From: Coniochaeta sp. PMI_546
Taxonomy: Eukaryota; Ascomycota; Sordariomycetes; Coniochaetales; Coniochaetaceae
Reading direction: 5' to 3'
Length of the DNA: 64,000 nt
Assembly (NCBI GenBank): GCA_021432605.1
Contig: MU271164.1
Location: 186,001 to 250,000, forward strand
Shown in pieces: positions 44,630 through 55,556 of this stretch (its first letter is position 1; each line of letters starts with the position of its first letter). A program made the position numbers and the translations under genes. The notes below the pieces were generated by a model. It was not told the DNA's origin. It did no database searches and was given only the letters and a program-made list of their open reading frames with translations.

Positions 44630-47206
44630 TCACTCCAATTCGATGGTACCTATCAAAGCGTCAGCAACCGCAAGATCCTAATCGGCCTGAATCTACATAC
44701 CAGGAGGCTTGCTCGTGATATCGTAAGTCACGCGAGAAACCCCATCAACCTCGTTGACGATTCTCCGTGCGACTTGCTTCAGGAACCCAAAATCGAACTC
44801 ATAGGGTTCAGCAGTCATGAAGTTGGTTGACGTGACAGCGCGAAGGATGATAATGTATCCTGTGTATAAAGATCAGCTTCGGCCGCTTGAGCAAAAACGC
44901 TCCCAGAAGTTAGCATACCGTAGACACGACCATCGCCCATAACTCCAACAGCTAGAACGGGAATTGATCATTAGTAAGATGCTGTCTTATGCGCGGGATA
45001 GTTCATTACGACGTCCGAACGGACAGGCTGTAGGAGATGTACCTCTGTTGGTATCAAGGCCGGCATAGGCTTGAGCGATCTACGACTGAAAGTTAGCAGT
45101 TGGTCAGAGGTGACGCAGTCGCAAGTGTTGTACTTGCCTCATTATAAATGCCTGCTTCCTTGATCATGGAAATGAAAATGTTATCAGCCTTTCTGACGAT
45201 GTCGACACGCTCGGGGGTGACCTCCCCGAGGATTCTGATCGCAATGCCCGGCCCCGGGAATGGGTGACGCATGACCAGCTCTTCCGGGATACCCAGTTGT
45301 CGACCGAGTTTCCGGGTTTCGTCCTTGAACTGCACATAGACAGGTTAGCATCACCCTCCTTTCTCTCCACCATTCCATCAAGCAACAGAAATGTTGTAAC
45401 TCACGAGCTCTCTTAGAGGCTCAATCAACTTGAGACCTTGCTGTTGATGTTCAGATTAGTCATTTGCCACCTGCAATTTCTATTATTGAGCTACTCACGC
45501 CGTTCATCATTCGAGCCGGAAGGCCGCCCACGTTGTGATGTGCTGTGTTTATAGTCAGTAAGCGTGTGTTTAACCAGAGCTCTTGATCAGCAAGGGAGAA
45601 GATAGAAGTAAAGGCTTCCTTAAGCATGAGTTCCGTAGATAATAGAGGCACGTATGCTTACTTTTGATAGTTGTTGAGTCGTTGAAACTCAGAGACTCGA
45701 TAACATCCGGATATAGAGTACCTTGGACAAAGAACTCTACCTTGCCAGCATTGGCGGTATTCTCGGCTTCCTTCTCAATTTTGATAGCCTCCTGCTCGAA
45801 CAAGTCGATAAAGGTACCACCGATGATCTTCCGTTTCGTTTCGGGCTCGGTAATGCCTTTGAGGCGGCCAAGAAACAGCTCCGACCCATCGACAACAGTC
45901 AACTTGATACCGAGATGTTGCTGGAGTGTCTTCTGTACTTCTTGGCATTCGTTGAGACGCATTACACCGTTGTCAACGAGAACGGCATGGAATCGGTCGC
46001 CTGATTTTGGATTAGCTTACGCCGCAATACTCTCGAATCGACAAAATTACCAATAGCCACCTGCATCAGCCGAGCTACTACCGTGCTATCGACACCGCCT
46101 GAGACAGCTCCTATGACTTGAGCTTTGTCACCAACGAGGTTGCGGATATGAGCGATCGTATGCTCGACGAAGTCGCTCATGACAAAATGCTGTTGAGCTT
46201 TGCAGATACCGACGGCAAAGTTCTTCAGGATTTCGATACCGCGGGGAGTGTGCGAGACTTCGGGGTGGAATTGGACTCCTACGAACACATCGAGTCAGAT
46301 TGTCGTGATATGACCACAAGGACGCAAGGCAAGGAGCCAGAGAGCACCCACCGTAGATTGGCTTTGTCTGGTGGGCAATTCCTGCCATCTCCGAATTCGG
46401 CGAGCTGGCGATCACTACGAAATCTTTGGGTAACGCAACGAGCTTGTCATGGTGACTCATGTAGACTGTCCAACGGTTAGAGTCGTATCCCGTCAACCCA
46501 TCAAGAAATCGAAAGTCCGTTATATGAGGATGACCTACCGTCCATTGTCTCTCCCAAACCCTCGAAGAGTCGGTTGATATGGTCGGAGTCGCTGACTTGG
46601 TATATGGTAAGGTTCTTCAAAGTAGGTTAGTACTGCTTACTCCAAACTACAGAGGTTTCCCAGGAAACCTTGCCGAAGCACACATACCGTATGGCCATAT
46701 TCCCGCGCCTCGCCAGGGGCGACGTTATTAGCATTTGCTCTCCAAGCAATCTCCTGGCAACCGTAACAGATTCCGAGTATGGGCACCCCCAAGTCAAACA
46801 TGGCAGGATCGACATCTTTCCAGAGTCAGTCTACGGGTCTTTGGGGGTGTGATCGAACAAACTTACGAGGAGCTCCCACATCATGTACGGACGCGGGACC
46901 TAGGCACTAAGTCAATATAGTAGTCCTCGCGAATGAGGTCAGCAAGGCGCGTACCTCCGCTGAGGATGATTCCTTTGGGCTTCCAAGTCAGATCTGCGAG
47001 CTTGGTGGTGCAGGGCAATATTTCACAGAACACATTGAGCGATCTCAGACATCTCAGGATTAAACTTGAGGTCTGACTTCCGAAATCCAAGAGCAGGATT
47101 GTCTGCACAACCCAGAGTTAGTGCTCGATGAGCTAACTTCTTGCAACGATTAACTCACGTCAAAAGCCTCATGAGGCGCCGCAACGCCCTCGATACCACC
47201 GGCCAT
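44630..47206 (-). CDS. GUA1: GMP synthase (glutamine-hydrolysing)
   Basis: Catalyses the last step of GMP synthesis: XMP + ATP + glutamine to GMP, in the cytosol. Fifteen exons (47159-47206, 46955-47102, 46867-46899, 46688-46815, 46539-46614, 46352-46465, 46051-46278, 45662-46000, 45499-45542, 45405-45440, 45138-45329, 45043-45079, 44919-44951, 44701-44859, 44630-44649) give 544 aa, close to the yeast length. The glutaminase domain has LGICYGCQ (Cys93) and VQFHPEV (His187, Glu189). The ATP-pyrophosphatase domain has [20 protein letters not shown] and HHNVGGLP, then [15 protein letters not shown] in the dimerisation domain. The N-terminal strand region reads [14 protein letters not shown], where the family usually has a His and paired Arg. 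One intron begins with GC instead of GT. A palindromic GATA motif lies about 230 bp upstream. Confidence 0.95.
45080..45137 (-). other. GC-AG intron in the GMP synthase gene
   Basis: After the codons for GIYNE the minus strand reads GCAAGTAC, and the intron ends in GTCGTAG before the IAQAYAGL codons. No GT donor nearby keeps the frame and the conserved residues, so a GC donor in an otherwise good consensus is the best reading. Confidence 0.8.
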
Positions 47207-48348
47207 TTCGGACTAGATCCTAAGTACAGCAAAGATCACGAGGCAGTGAAGATAGGGGACCCGATGTAATCATGGGGGTTCAAGAACATGCGGTTGTGCT
47301 AGATTTCATAGGAAGGGACCAATTCGCAAAATTTTTTGGAAGCAAAACCGAGTGGGGTGAAGCTGAGCGGGGCAACTCGGAGCTTGCGCCGAGCTTGACT
47401 TGTATCTCGTAGTGGCTACAGTGGCGCGGATCTTGATAAGGTACCTTATCTGGAGGAAGTTCGTCAAGAGACAGTTCGCCAATCCAACAGCAGTCGCCGT
47501 CTGCCCCTCTGGCACACCGGACAGGCAAAAGACGCAAAAGACACATGGATGGATATATTTGAAAAGCGTAGAAGCCGTGGAATATCTTGTCCAACAGTTG
47601 AACGGTTGCGAGGTTGACGGGTCAGGCTATCTCTTTGCATATCAGGACCATAAAATCTATCGCGTCGGGTTGATTGACCCCAGCCTGCCTGCGGCACCGC
47701 ACGATTCCAGAGGCCTGAGGCACCTCGATGGCGGTTAATACAAGGAGTGTACGCTGTGTTCTGGGCCGGACGACGTTGATGTTGACAGCCATCAAGTTGC
47801 ATCTTTCGGTGAGGGTTTGGTCGCAGAACATGGACAGATAATAGATTCGAACGGATGAGGGTTTCAGCCTGGAGCTAGCGGATAAGACATTGAACCAACG
47901 ACATAGCTAGTCTTATTCGTATCTGTATATAGCATCAATCAACCTATCTGGCTTCGTCACCGTGGGTCACCATACAGCGCGACAGAGATCCGCAAATCTC
48001 AGTTGTTCCAGCACATGCGGGTAGAAACTTGTTGCTGGAAGGTTCATATTGTGCAATATTTGTCGTGAACTCTCCCCGGTTCCCTCAGAGTTGTCGTGAA
48101 TCAGTGCGGAACTTGTCACGAGGTGCATGAACGAGAACTAGACCAGCTGCGCATTAACTCTGTTGATGTTGTACAACAATGATACTACTACAAATGCCCT
48201 CTTGCCGTTCTCCTCCATCCAGCATTTAAGGGTTGCTTTCTGCGAGCAGTGCGACAATTCAAGGGCGAGAAAGCCCATGGCTCTCTCCCATTCCTCGCTA
48301 CTGATCTCAGCCCGCGTACCTGAAGCATATACTCCCCATCAACCTTGC
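47207..48348. other. Intergenic: GMP synthase upstream and RPT6 3' flank
   Basis: About 1.1 kb. A 16-bp palindrome with two GATA cores is listed separately. Short frames show no domain. Confidence 0.5.
47435..47450. promoter_or_regulatory. Palindromic GATA element upstream of GMP synthase
   Basis: A perfect 16-bp palindrome, GATAAGGTACCTTATC, holds two inverted GATAAG cores. It lies about 230 bp upstream of the GMP synthase ATG. Fungal GATA factors of the AreA/NIT2 type bind such paired sites and control nitrogen use; binding here is inferred. Confidence 0.4.
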
Positions 48349-49612
48349 TTAACGCCACAGTTTTGCTAGTGACACCTCCTTGTCGTCGTGCTTGTTCAGA
48401 ATCTTGGCCGTGGCAAGCTCGAAGTCCTCTTGTGTCACGTGCACACGGCGCTCACGGAGTGCGTACATGCCGGCCTCGGTGCACACACCCTTGAGTTCGG
48501 CGCCTGAGCAGCCGTTCATTTTCTCGGCGATCTTGGTGAGATTGATGCCCCTTGTCAGGTTCATCTTGCGGGAGTGGATGCGGAGAATGTCGGCACGGGC
48601 CTCAACGCTCGGTGGTGGGAACTCGATCTTGCGGTCGATGCGGCCAGGTCGTAGCAGCGCAGGATCGAGAATATCGAGACGGTTGGTGGCCATGATGACC
48701 TTGATGTTCTTCGTTGGCTCGAAACCGTCAAGCTGGTTGAGGAGTTCCAGCATGGTGCGCTGGACTTCGGAATCTCCGCCTGAAGAGCCCTCGACACGAG
48801 ACGATCCGATAGAGTCGATCTCGTCCATGAAGATGATTGAGGGAGCGTGCTCGCGAGCCATGACGAAGAGCTCGCGCACCATGCGGGAGCCCTCGCCGAT
48901 GTACTTCTGAACCAATTCGCTTCCGGACACGCGAATGAACTTGCAGTCCGTGTGATGGGCGACGGCACGAGCTAGCAGGGTCTTGCCTGTGCCGGGAGGC
49001 CCGTAAAGAAGCACGCCCTTGGGTTGGGCAATGCCGAGTGATTCGAAAAGTTCGGGGTGCTTGAGACCGAGCTCGATCACTTCCTTGATCTCCTTGATCT
49101 GCTGGTCGAGACCGCCGATCATGTCGTACGTGCTGTCCGGCACCTTCTCGACCATCATGAGGGAGACGAGGGGATCGACAGACGAGGGCAGCATCTTTTC
49201 TAGCTTGTAGGAGTCCGAGAGAAGTGTGACGCGCTTTCCGACGGTGAGCTTCGTTACGTCAACAGAGTCGGCGATATCGACAACTGAAAGACAGGTGGTT
49301 AGCAGAGTGCGCCTCCACTGCTGGGAATGGTCACAGATGCGGGAATGGTCACAGATGCGCGGCGGTGTAGGACGTACCATATTTGCCTTCGGGATGCACC
49401 TTCACGAGGACCTTCTTCGTGCCCATGACCTTGACGACCTCACCGACATATGATCCTGGTTGCTGGAGTAGGCCGAGCTCCTCTCTGAGCAAGCGTACCC
49501 GTGAGTTGTAGTCATTACGCTGTGCTTCCAGACGCCGCAGAACTGCCTGGCCCTTGAGAATCTCCAGCTTCATGGCCTCGATCTTGTTGTGGTAGTAATC
49601 GTCCAGCGCCAT
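48349..49612 (-). CDS. RPT6: 26S proteasome regulatory ATPase RPT6
   Basis: One of six AAA+ ATPases of the 19S base, which unfold substrates and feed them to the 20S core. Two exons (49378-49612 and 48349-49283) give 389 aa, normal for RPT6. The N-terminal coiled coil is present ([19 protein letters not shown]), followed by an OB domain ([12 protein letters not shown]). The ATPase domain shows GPPGTGKT (Walker A), [12 protein letters not shown] (Walker B) and [14 protein letters not shown] (arginine-finger region). The C-terminus ends in LAKLWR. An upstream in-frame ATG at 49711 would add 33 residues of Ser-rich sequence; the MALDDYY start matches the conserved family N-terminus and is preferred. 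It is divergent from the VNX1-like gene. Confidence 0.95.
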
Positions 49613-50833
49613 CTTGACGGCGGCCAGGGGCGGACGGACGGAGAGAGAGTGGTAATGTGTGTTGGCCGATGATGGATTATGCGAGGTCGAGCTGAAGGAG
49701 CTCGTCGTCAACCAGAGCTCTCGGATAGATGTCAGTGTGAGTGTGGAGATATGGTATCGTGTTGCTGTATCGGAAGACTCAGATCCTTAGTGAAGTCCGG
49801 GAAATGGAAATGGGTGATTTGCAAGGTTGGTTGCGAAGGATGTCAAGTGGCTAGAGGTAGTGCCTTGGGAGTTGAGCCTCGTTGCGGCTGTAACCGAAGG
49901 CAGCTTTGGCAACGCGGCGAAACATTCGAAAGAAATGCGATTACCTAATAAGACCTTAGCATGTCCAACAGGGAAAGCTTGATGCACGGACCAGCAACAG
50001 GGTGGAGTATTTGGACAACAAAGTTTGTCGAATCAGGGTGCAGCTGACTGAAGGCATACCGTAGGAGTACCATACTGTACCTTACCGTACCTTACCCTGC
50101 TTTCCACAGTAATGGAAGTACCTAAAAAGGACATGTCGCAGGAGCAAAGAGGAACAGACGACATCATCCTGCAGCGCCGCGATACCACAGCACCTAACGT
50201 GGCACTCTACGTGTACGTACCTGCTATCTTTGGGGTCGGGTTGTCAGATGGCACGAAGTTCCAGATTCAAGATGCACGTTACCCTGACCATCGCGCATCT
50301 TTCAGCCGATTTGAAATCCGAACTCAGACTTTCCGCACATACCGCTTCCATACCTGTATTATTTCTAGCATTCCCTGCATCAGACTGTGCCTCTCTGACG
50401 CTGCTGCCGCTACTGGCGTGAATTGTTGTTTGTTGATCGACGATCGACACGGCCAAGACAACTCTCCGAGTCCCCAATCTGGCACTTTTTTACCGGACAT
50501 ACCGCAGAACGGGACTGTATGTATAGGGTAGCTACGACCGGGGTCTGACGATACAAACTGAACCCAACGCGGCATCTTGATCTCTGCATTCCTTCAATTC
50601 TGTCGCATCATCCTCGTTCCTCCGCCTTCCCTCCTCTGCAAAGCGTCGACTCGTTCCTGGAGCCTCTGCTTCTGCCATGGTCTCCTATCCTAGCTTCTCG
50701 TTCCGTTTGTTGCGGCTTTGAAGCATCCAGATTGCTGGATTGTAGGTACTGCAGCCAGACGATCACATTTCCTCTCCAACTCGAGATAGAATAGCGCTGT
50801 CTATACGAATCTTCTACCTGTCAAGCTGTCAAC
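49613..50833. other. Divergent promoter region of RPT6 and VNX1-like gene
   Basis: About 1.2 kb. A GTACCTTACC-type direct repeat occurs at about 50070-50100. No gene is supported; the frame at 50112-50531 has no domain. Confidence 0.5.
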
Positions 50834-53800
50834 ATGGACTCGAGACCACAAACCCGCGACGGGGAGTCCGAGTCACGCTCGCCAACCGACACGCGCCGAC
50901 CCAGCGCTGAAGGGCTCGCCGAGAGCTTCCAGTCAACCAACACTATCCGTAGACGACCAGAGGCACCTTACGGTATGACAAACAGCCTGTCCTGTCCATA
51001 TAGCTAGTACACCCTCCAACTTATCTTCTTAGGGACCATAACCAGCCCATCTGTAACCCCAAGCTCCCACTACTTCGGTGAAGAAAGCACGGCGACTGCA
51101 CACGATCGATCCCATTCTCGAACAGCGCAAGCTCGCTCACCTATGCTTGGTCCTGACCGAGGACGTCCACGCCCGCGAAAGCCTGCACTACCGCGTAGAG
51201 CCTCTTCGAACGCACAGGCACCCCATCGAGGTGAGGTCTTCTCTGTCGACGACGGCATCAGCGAAGTGGAGGAGGACGCAGCAGAACGTCAGCACAGCTG
51301 GGCTTCTACCATACGAAGACGCACCCACGCCGTTCCGACGCTGTCCAAGGTACACTCCGCCATCGATACGATACCGGATGACGAGGCAGAAGAGTCTGTC
51401 CACGAATTCGCGGAGCCGGTCGAGGATATTACGATGCCTGACGCCTCCCTTGAAGAGCCGCCCCTTGACGAGTCCAGCGGTGAGGGACAACCAATTGACG
51501 ACGATGACGGCAATATCAGCGATGCTGAAAGCTTCACCCTCAAGGACCGCCAGCAGGCCATCAACGAGACACATCCGTTTGGTATCAGGATTTGGAAACC
51601 AGCCCTGTACAAGAAGGACAGGTCCGTACAAAAGAATGCTGAGGGCGATATCCATTCATCTCCCGGCGGCCACGTCAGTAAATGGTTGCTGTTCTTCAAT
51701 ATTATATGGACCTTGGCTTTCGGCTGGTGGTTATCGCTGATTGCCTTTGTGGGAGCTCTCGCATGCTTTCTCTTTGCTGCTGCTCCGAGCGGCCGCGAAT
51801 ATGGCCGTGTCCTATGGGGCTTGGGCAGCTACCTGTTTTATCCGTTTGGCAAGTTTGTCCGCCTGGAGCAGCAAGACCCGTATATCGACGAGGATGAGGG
51901 CGAAGGGAGGAGTATAACTGAGTACGAGCAGTGGCAGAGCGGCGATTTGGAATACGGCAGACTGTTCTTTGGGCCTGAACGCAACCGCTCCATCATCGGC
52001 CGATCCAGGAGAAGCCTCGACTCCGAGCCTGATGAGACTCAAAGTCTGCTGGGGAGAGGCCGACGCGACTACTCGGATCCGGACCTTCCAAGGAACAAGC
52101 GGCGACTGTTTGGAAGGGGTCAATGGAACGTTGGCCGAGTCATCTTCTTCCTGTTCTTCTACCTCCTCATAACACCAACGCTCTTCATCGTCTCGGGAAT
52201 CTGTTGGTTTCTGGTCTTCTGGATTCCGATGGGTAGGGTCACCATGTTGCTGCTGGATCATCTCCGGAGACACCCTCTGGCTCTTTCTTTCGAGTCCGAC
52301 ATCGCCGCGGCTCGTGCGCCACAGACACCTCATTCCTCGATCCTACTGTGTACCTATCGCGCCGTGGGCTCCAAGTATTGGAAATATACTATTGACGGCA
52401 CGAACATCTTCCTGATCAACCTGATGGCCGTGGTCTTCTTCGTCATCTTTGATTGGATTGTGCTCGAAGGGGTACTGCACCTTGACATATTCATCACATC
52501 CTCAGCATTCCTGTTTGTCGCAGGTTTGTTCTCCATCATTCCCCTGGCGTACTTCATCGGCCAGGCCGTCGCCTCGATTTCCGCACAGTCTTCCATGGGC
52601 CTCGGTGCCGCCATCAACGCTTTCTTCTCCACGATTGTTGAAGTATTCCTCTACTGTGTTGCTCTGCAACAAGGCAAGGGTCAACTGGTTGAGGGAAGTA
52701 TTGTCGGGAGTATTTTCGCTGGCATACTGTTCCTGCCTGGACTGTCCATGTGTTTTGGCGCTATCAAGCGAAAGACGCAGCGGTTCAACTCCAAGTCTGC
52801 TGGCGTCACTTCGACAATGTTGCTCTTTGCTGTCATTGGAGCCTTTGGACCGACTCTCTTCTACCAAATCTATGGTACACACGAACTCAACTGCTTGGAC
52901 TGTGTCAACTTCGGAAGCCCCAGACACGGGGCCATCCGGGACTGCAAGCGTTGCTATTTCTCGCAAACACCTGCTCTCAATGACCGCTTCTATCTCGAAG
53001 CTGTGAGGCCGTACTGCTACATGGCCGCGGGCACGCTGTTTCTGTCATATATCATAGGTCTCTGGTTCACGCTGCGCACACATGCTGCGGTGATCTGGAG
53101 CGAAGTCGACGAAAAACGGCACGAAGAGCACATGGGCGCTCAACCCACGCCTCGCCACCCTGGGGAATCGACCAGCACCGACATAAGAGACTCGCATTTC
53201 TACAAACGAGTACTGGGTCAATCTCTCCGCCAAGCCGGTGTTCCACCTCGAGCCGACGAGCAACATCGGCCGGGATCGAACCACGCAAGCATTTCCAAAG
53301 CATCTGGGACACCACACGTAGTCCCGCCCAAGCCGGCAGGCTACGGCACGTCCGACAGCGTCCGGACCACTGTCCACATCCCAGGCTTGACGGAGGCTGA
53401 GAATAACACTCTCGTGCACCAGGTCGCTGAGATCGCCGCAACGGCAGCCACGGTGGCGGCTAGGGACTCCCGTATGCCGCGGCACATCTCCGCACAAGGC
53501 ATCGGATCTAGCACTTCCACACCGGTGGGGATCCAAGTTCAGCAGCAAGCCGCCCGGCCGACACCTATTCGTACGGGTACCTTCCTCACACAGGATGAGA
53601 ATGCTGGCGTTTCGGCCGGCGTGCACGCGGCGGCAGGACATGGTGGCGGTGGGCACGATGCGCCAAATTGGAGTCGGATGAAGAGTGCTGTCATTCTGAT
53701 GGGAGCCACGGTTCTGTATGCCGTAATTGCGGAGATTCTCGTCGACACGGTAGATGTCGTGCTTGAGGGATTTGCTATTGATGAGAAGTTCTTGGGGATT

Positions 53801-54347
53801 ACCTTATTTGCGCTGGTTCCCAACACGACCGAGTTCCTGGTAAGCCATCCCCTACGCTGTCCGTCCTTCGCTGTTCCTTGTGCTAACGGTCTACACTAAC
53901 TAGAACGCCATCTCATTCGCCATGAACGGCAATATTGCACTGTCCATGGAAATCGGCTCGGCATATGCCCTGCAAGTGTGTCTCCTGCAGATCCCGGCAC
54001 TCGTACTCTTCTCAGCCCTATACACAGGCGATGCGTTGTCGGGCGGCAACGATCTCGCACATACTTTTACGCTCCTCTTTCCCCAATGGGACATGGTGAC
54101 GGTGATTCTCTGCGTCTTCCTGCTGTCGTACATGTACGGCGAGGGGAAGAGCAACTACTTCAAGGGCAGCATCTTACTCTTGAGCTACCTGGTCGTTGTT
54201 ACGGGGTTCTATTTCAGCGGCTACGGCGCTGTTCTCGACGGCGGCAGCGACGGGAATAGCCGGTTTGACACGCTGACCCGGGACGGCGAGTGGATGAGCT
54301 ACGGCTTCAAGACTGTCGGGAGGGGAGCTAGTGGAGCTGCCTTCTAA
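50834..54347 (+). CDS. VNX1-like vacuolar monovalent cation/H+ antiporter
   Basis: A calcium/cation exchanger superfamily member, probably in the vacuolar membrane, exchanging Na+ or K+ for H+ and related to yeast Vnx1. Three exons (50834-50972, 51033-53839, 53904-54347) give 1129 aa. The N-terminal ~290 residues are cytosolic, charged and acidic. Membrane segments begin at KWLLFFNIIWTLAFGWWL. The exchanger repeats include IGQAVASISAQSSMG with NAFFSTIVEVFLYCV in the first half, and LVPNTTEFLNAISFAMNGN in the second, which crosses the last intron. A Cys-rich luminal-type loop (LNCLDC...RDCKRCYF) and a long disordered loop separate the halves. The ATG in CAACATGGAC is followed by a 46-codon first exon that joins smoothly. 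Confidence 0.93.
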
Positions 54348-55556
54348 AGGAAGAGTAAAACTCTTGAAGGCCGTCGTTGAACTTGCAGGAGCTCGCATGG
54401 CTCGTTCTCTCGAGCATTGTGCGGCCTCTTCTCCGTGTTTGAATTTCTGCTCGTTGGTTGAACTTTGCGTGAAGGAACAGTTCTGATACCACTAACCACC
54501 CACCGCGCGTTTCTTTTCTTTTGGTTTTGTATGATACCTAGATAAGGGGGGTTGGCCACAGGTCGACGGGACATGGCAACGGGCAGTTCAGCATGCAACA
54601 CTGGCGTACAACAGGTCCAAATTTGGCTCTTGATAATTCATGACATTCCTACGTCTGCCGGTGTCAACACACATCGTCGAGGTGACATGCAAACGCTTTC
54701 TGGGAAAGCCCGTTTAGCGTCGAGTAGGAGGTCCTTGTACCAGCCTCGTCGAGAACCATCATAAGCAAACCGAAAAGCCATCTGTGGACGCGAGGCAGGC
54801 ATGTGCTTTGAACTAGACGCACATAGAAGGTGGTGTGGAAGTACATACTACATACCGCGTATAGAATCATCAACTGTACAAGTATTTTTGCCCATCAGAG
54901 TTACACGAACCACCTGCTGTAGGATCAAGCATTTTCGGTCTAAAGCGCACCTCAGATATCTCAGGCGGACATGAATGGAAGCTCCCTGGGCATGCCTACG
55001 TGAATGGCATGTACGGCTGAAACTGAAAAAGTGCAAACAAATGACTGGACGACCACCACGACTGGACGACCACCACGACAGGATGACCACCACGACTGGA
55101 TGACCACCACGACTGGACGACCACCACGTAGACTATTGCTGAGTTCCAGGTCTTTCGGGGAGTCGAGTTCACGATGTCGCTTGTGCCAACTTGCCTAATA
55201 TTGACACGAATAGACTGCATCACTGTCATAATCACCTGGGCAACGAACACGAGGTAACACTAGAGTGATATAGAACGAATCTAAGTAGTATACAATGCGG
55301 TCCGAGTGCCTGTAATGCGAAATGCGATGACGCCATGTCCCTGATGCAAAGCTATGCTTCTCTCCTGCCCTTCTGAACGCCCCGCTAACCTCTTATCTAT
55401 TGGAAAGAAATATTCTCCTGTTTCCTTAGTCCCCTTGCCAAGTTTCCATGTACCGTCGTGTTCCGATCGAGTCCCCCCCTCCGATCCGATGCGGAATCCT
55501 CATAATTAAGTTCCATTACCAACAGTGCCCAGCACCGGGTTTAGAAAGCGGGGGTT
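54348..55556. other. Convergent intergenic stretch with a minisatellite
   Basis: About 1.2 kb between two 3' ends. It holds the 17-bp tandem repeat at 55043-55129; otherwise no gene. Confidence 0.5.
55043..55129. repeat. 17-bp minisatellite, about five copies
   Basis: Tandem copies of ACGACCACCACGACTGG with a few substitutions (an A for C at copy starts, one CAGG end). The unit is 17 bp, so it does not keep a reading frame, and it lies between two convergent genes. Confidence 0.85.
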
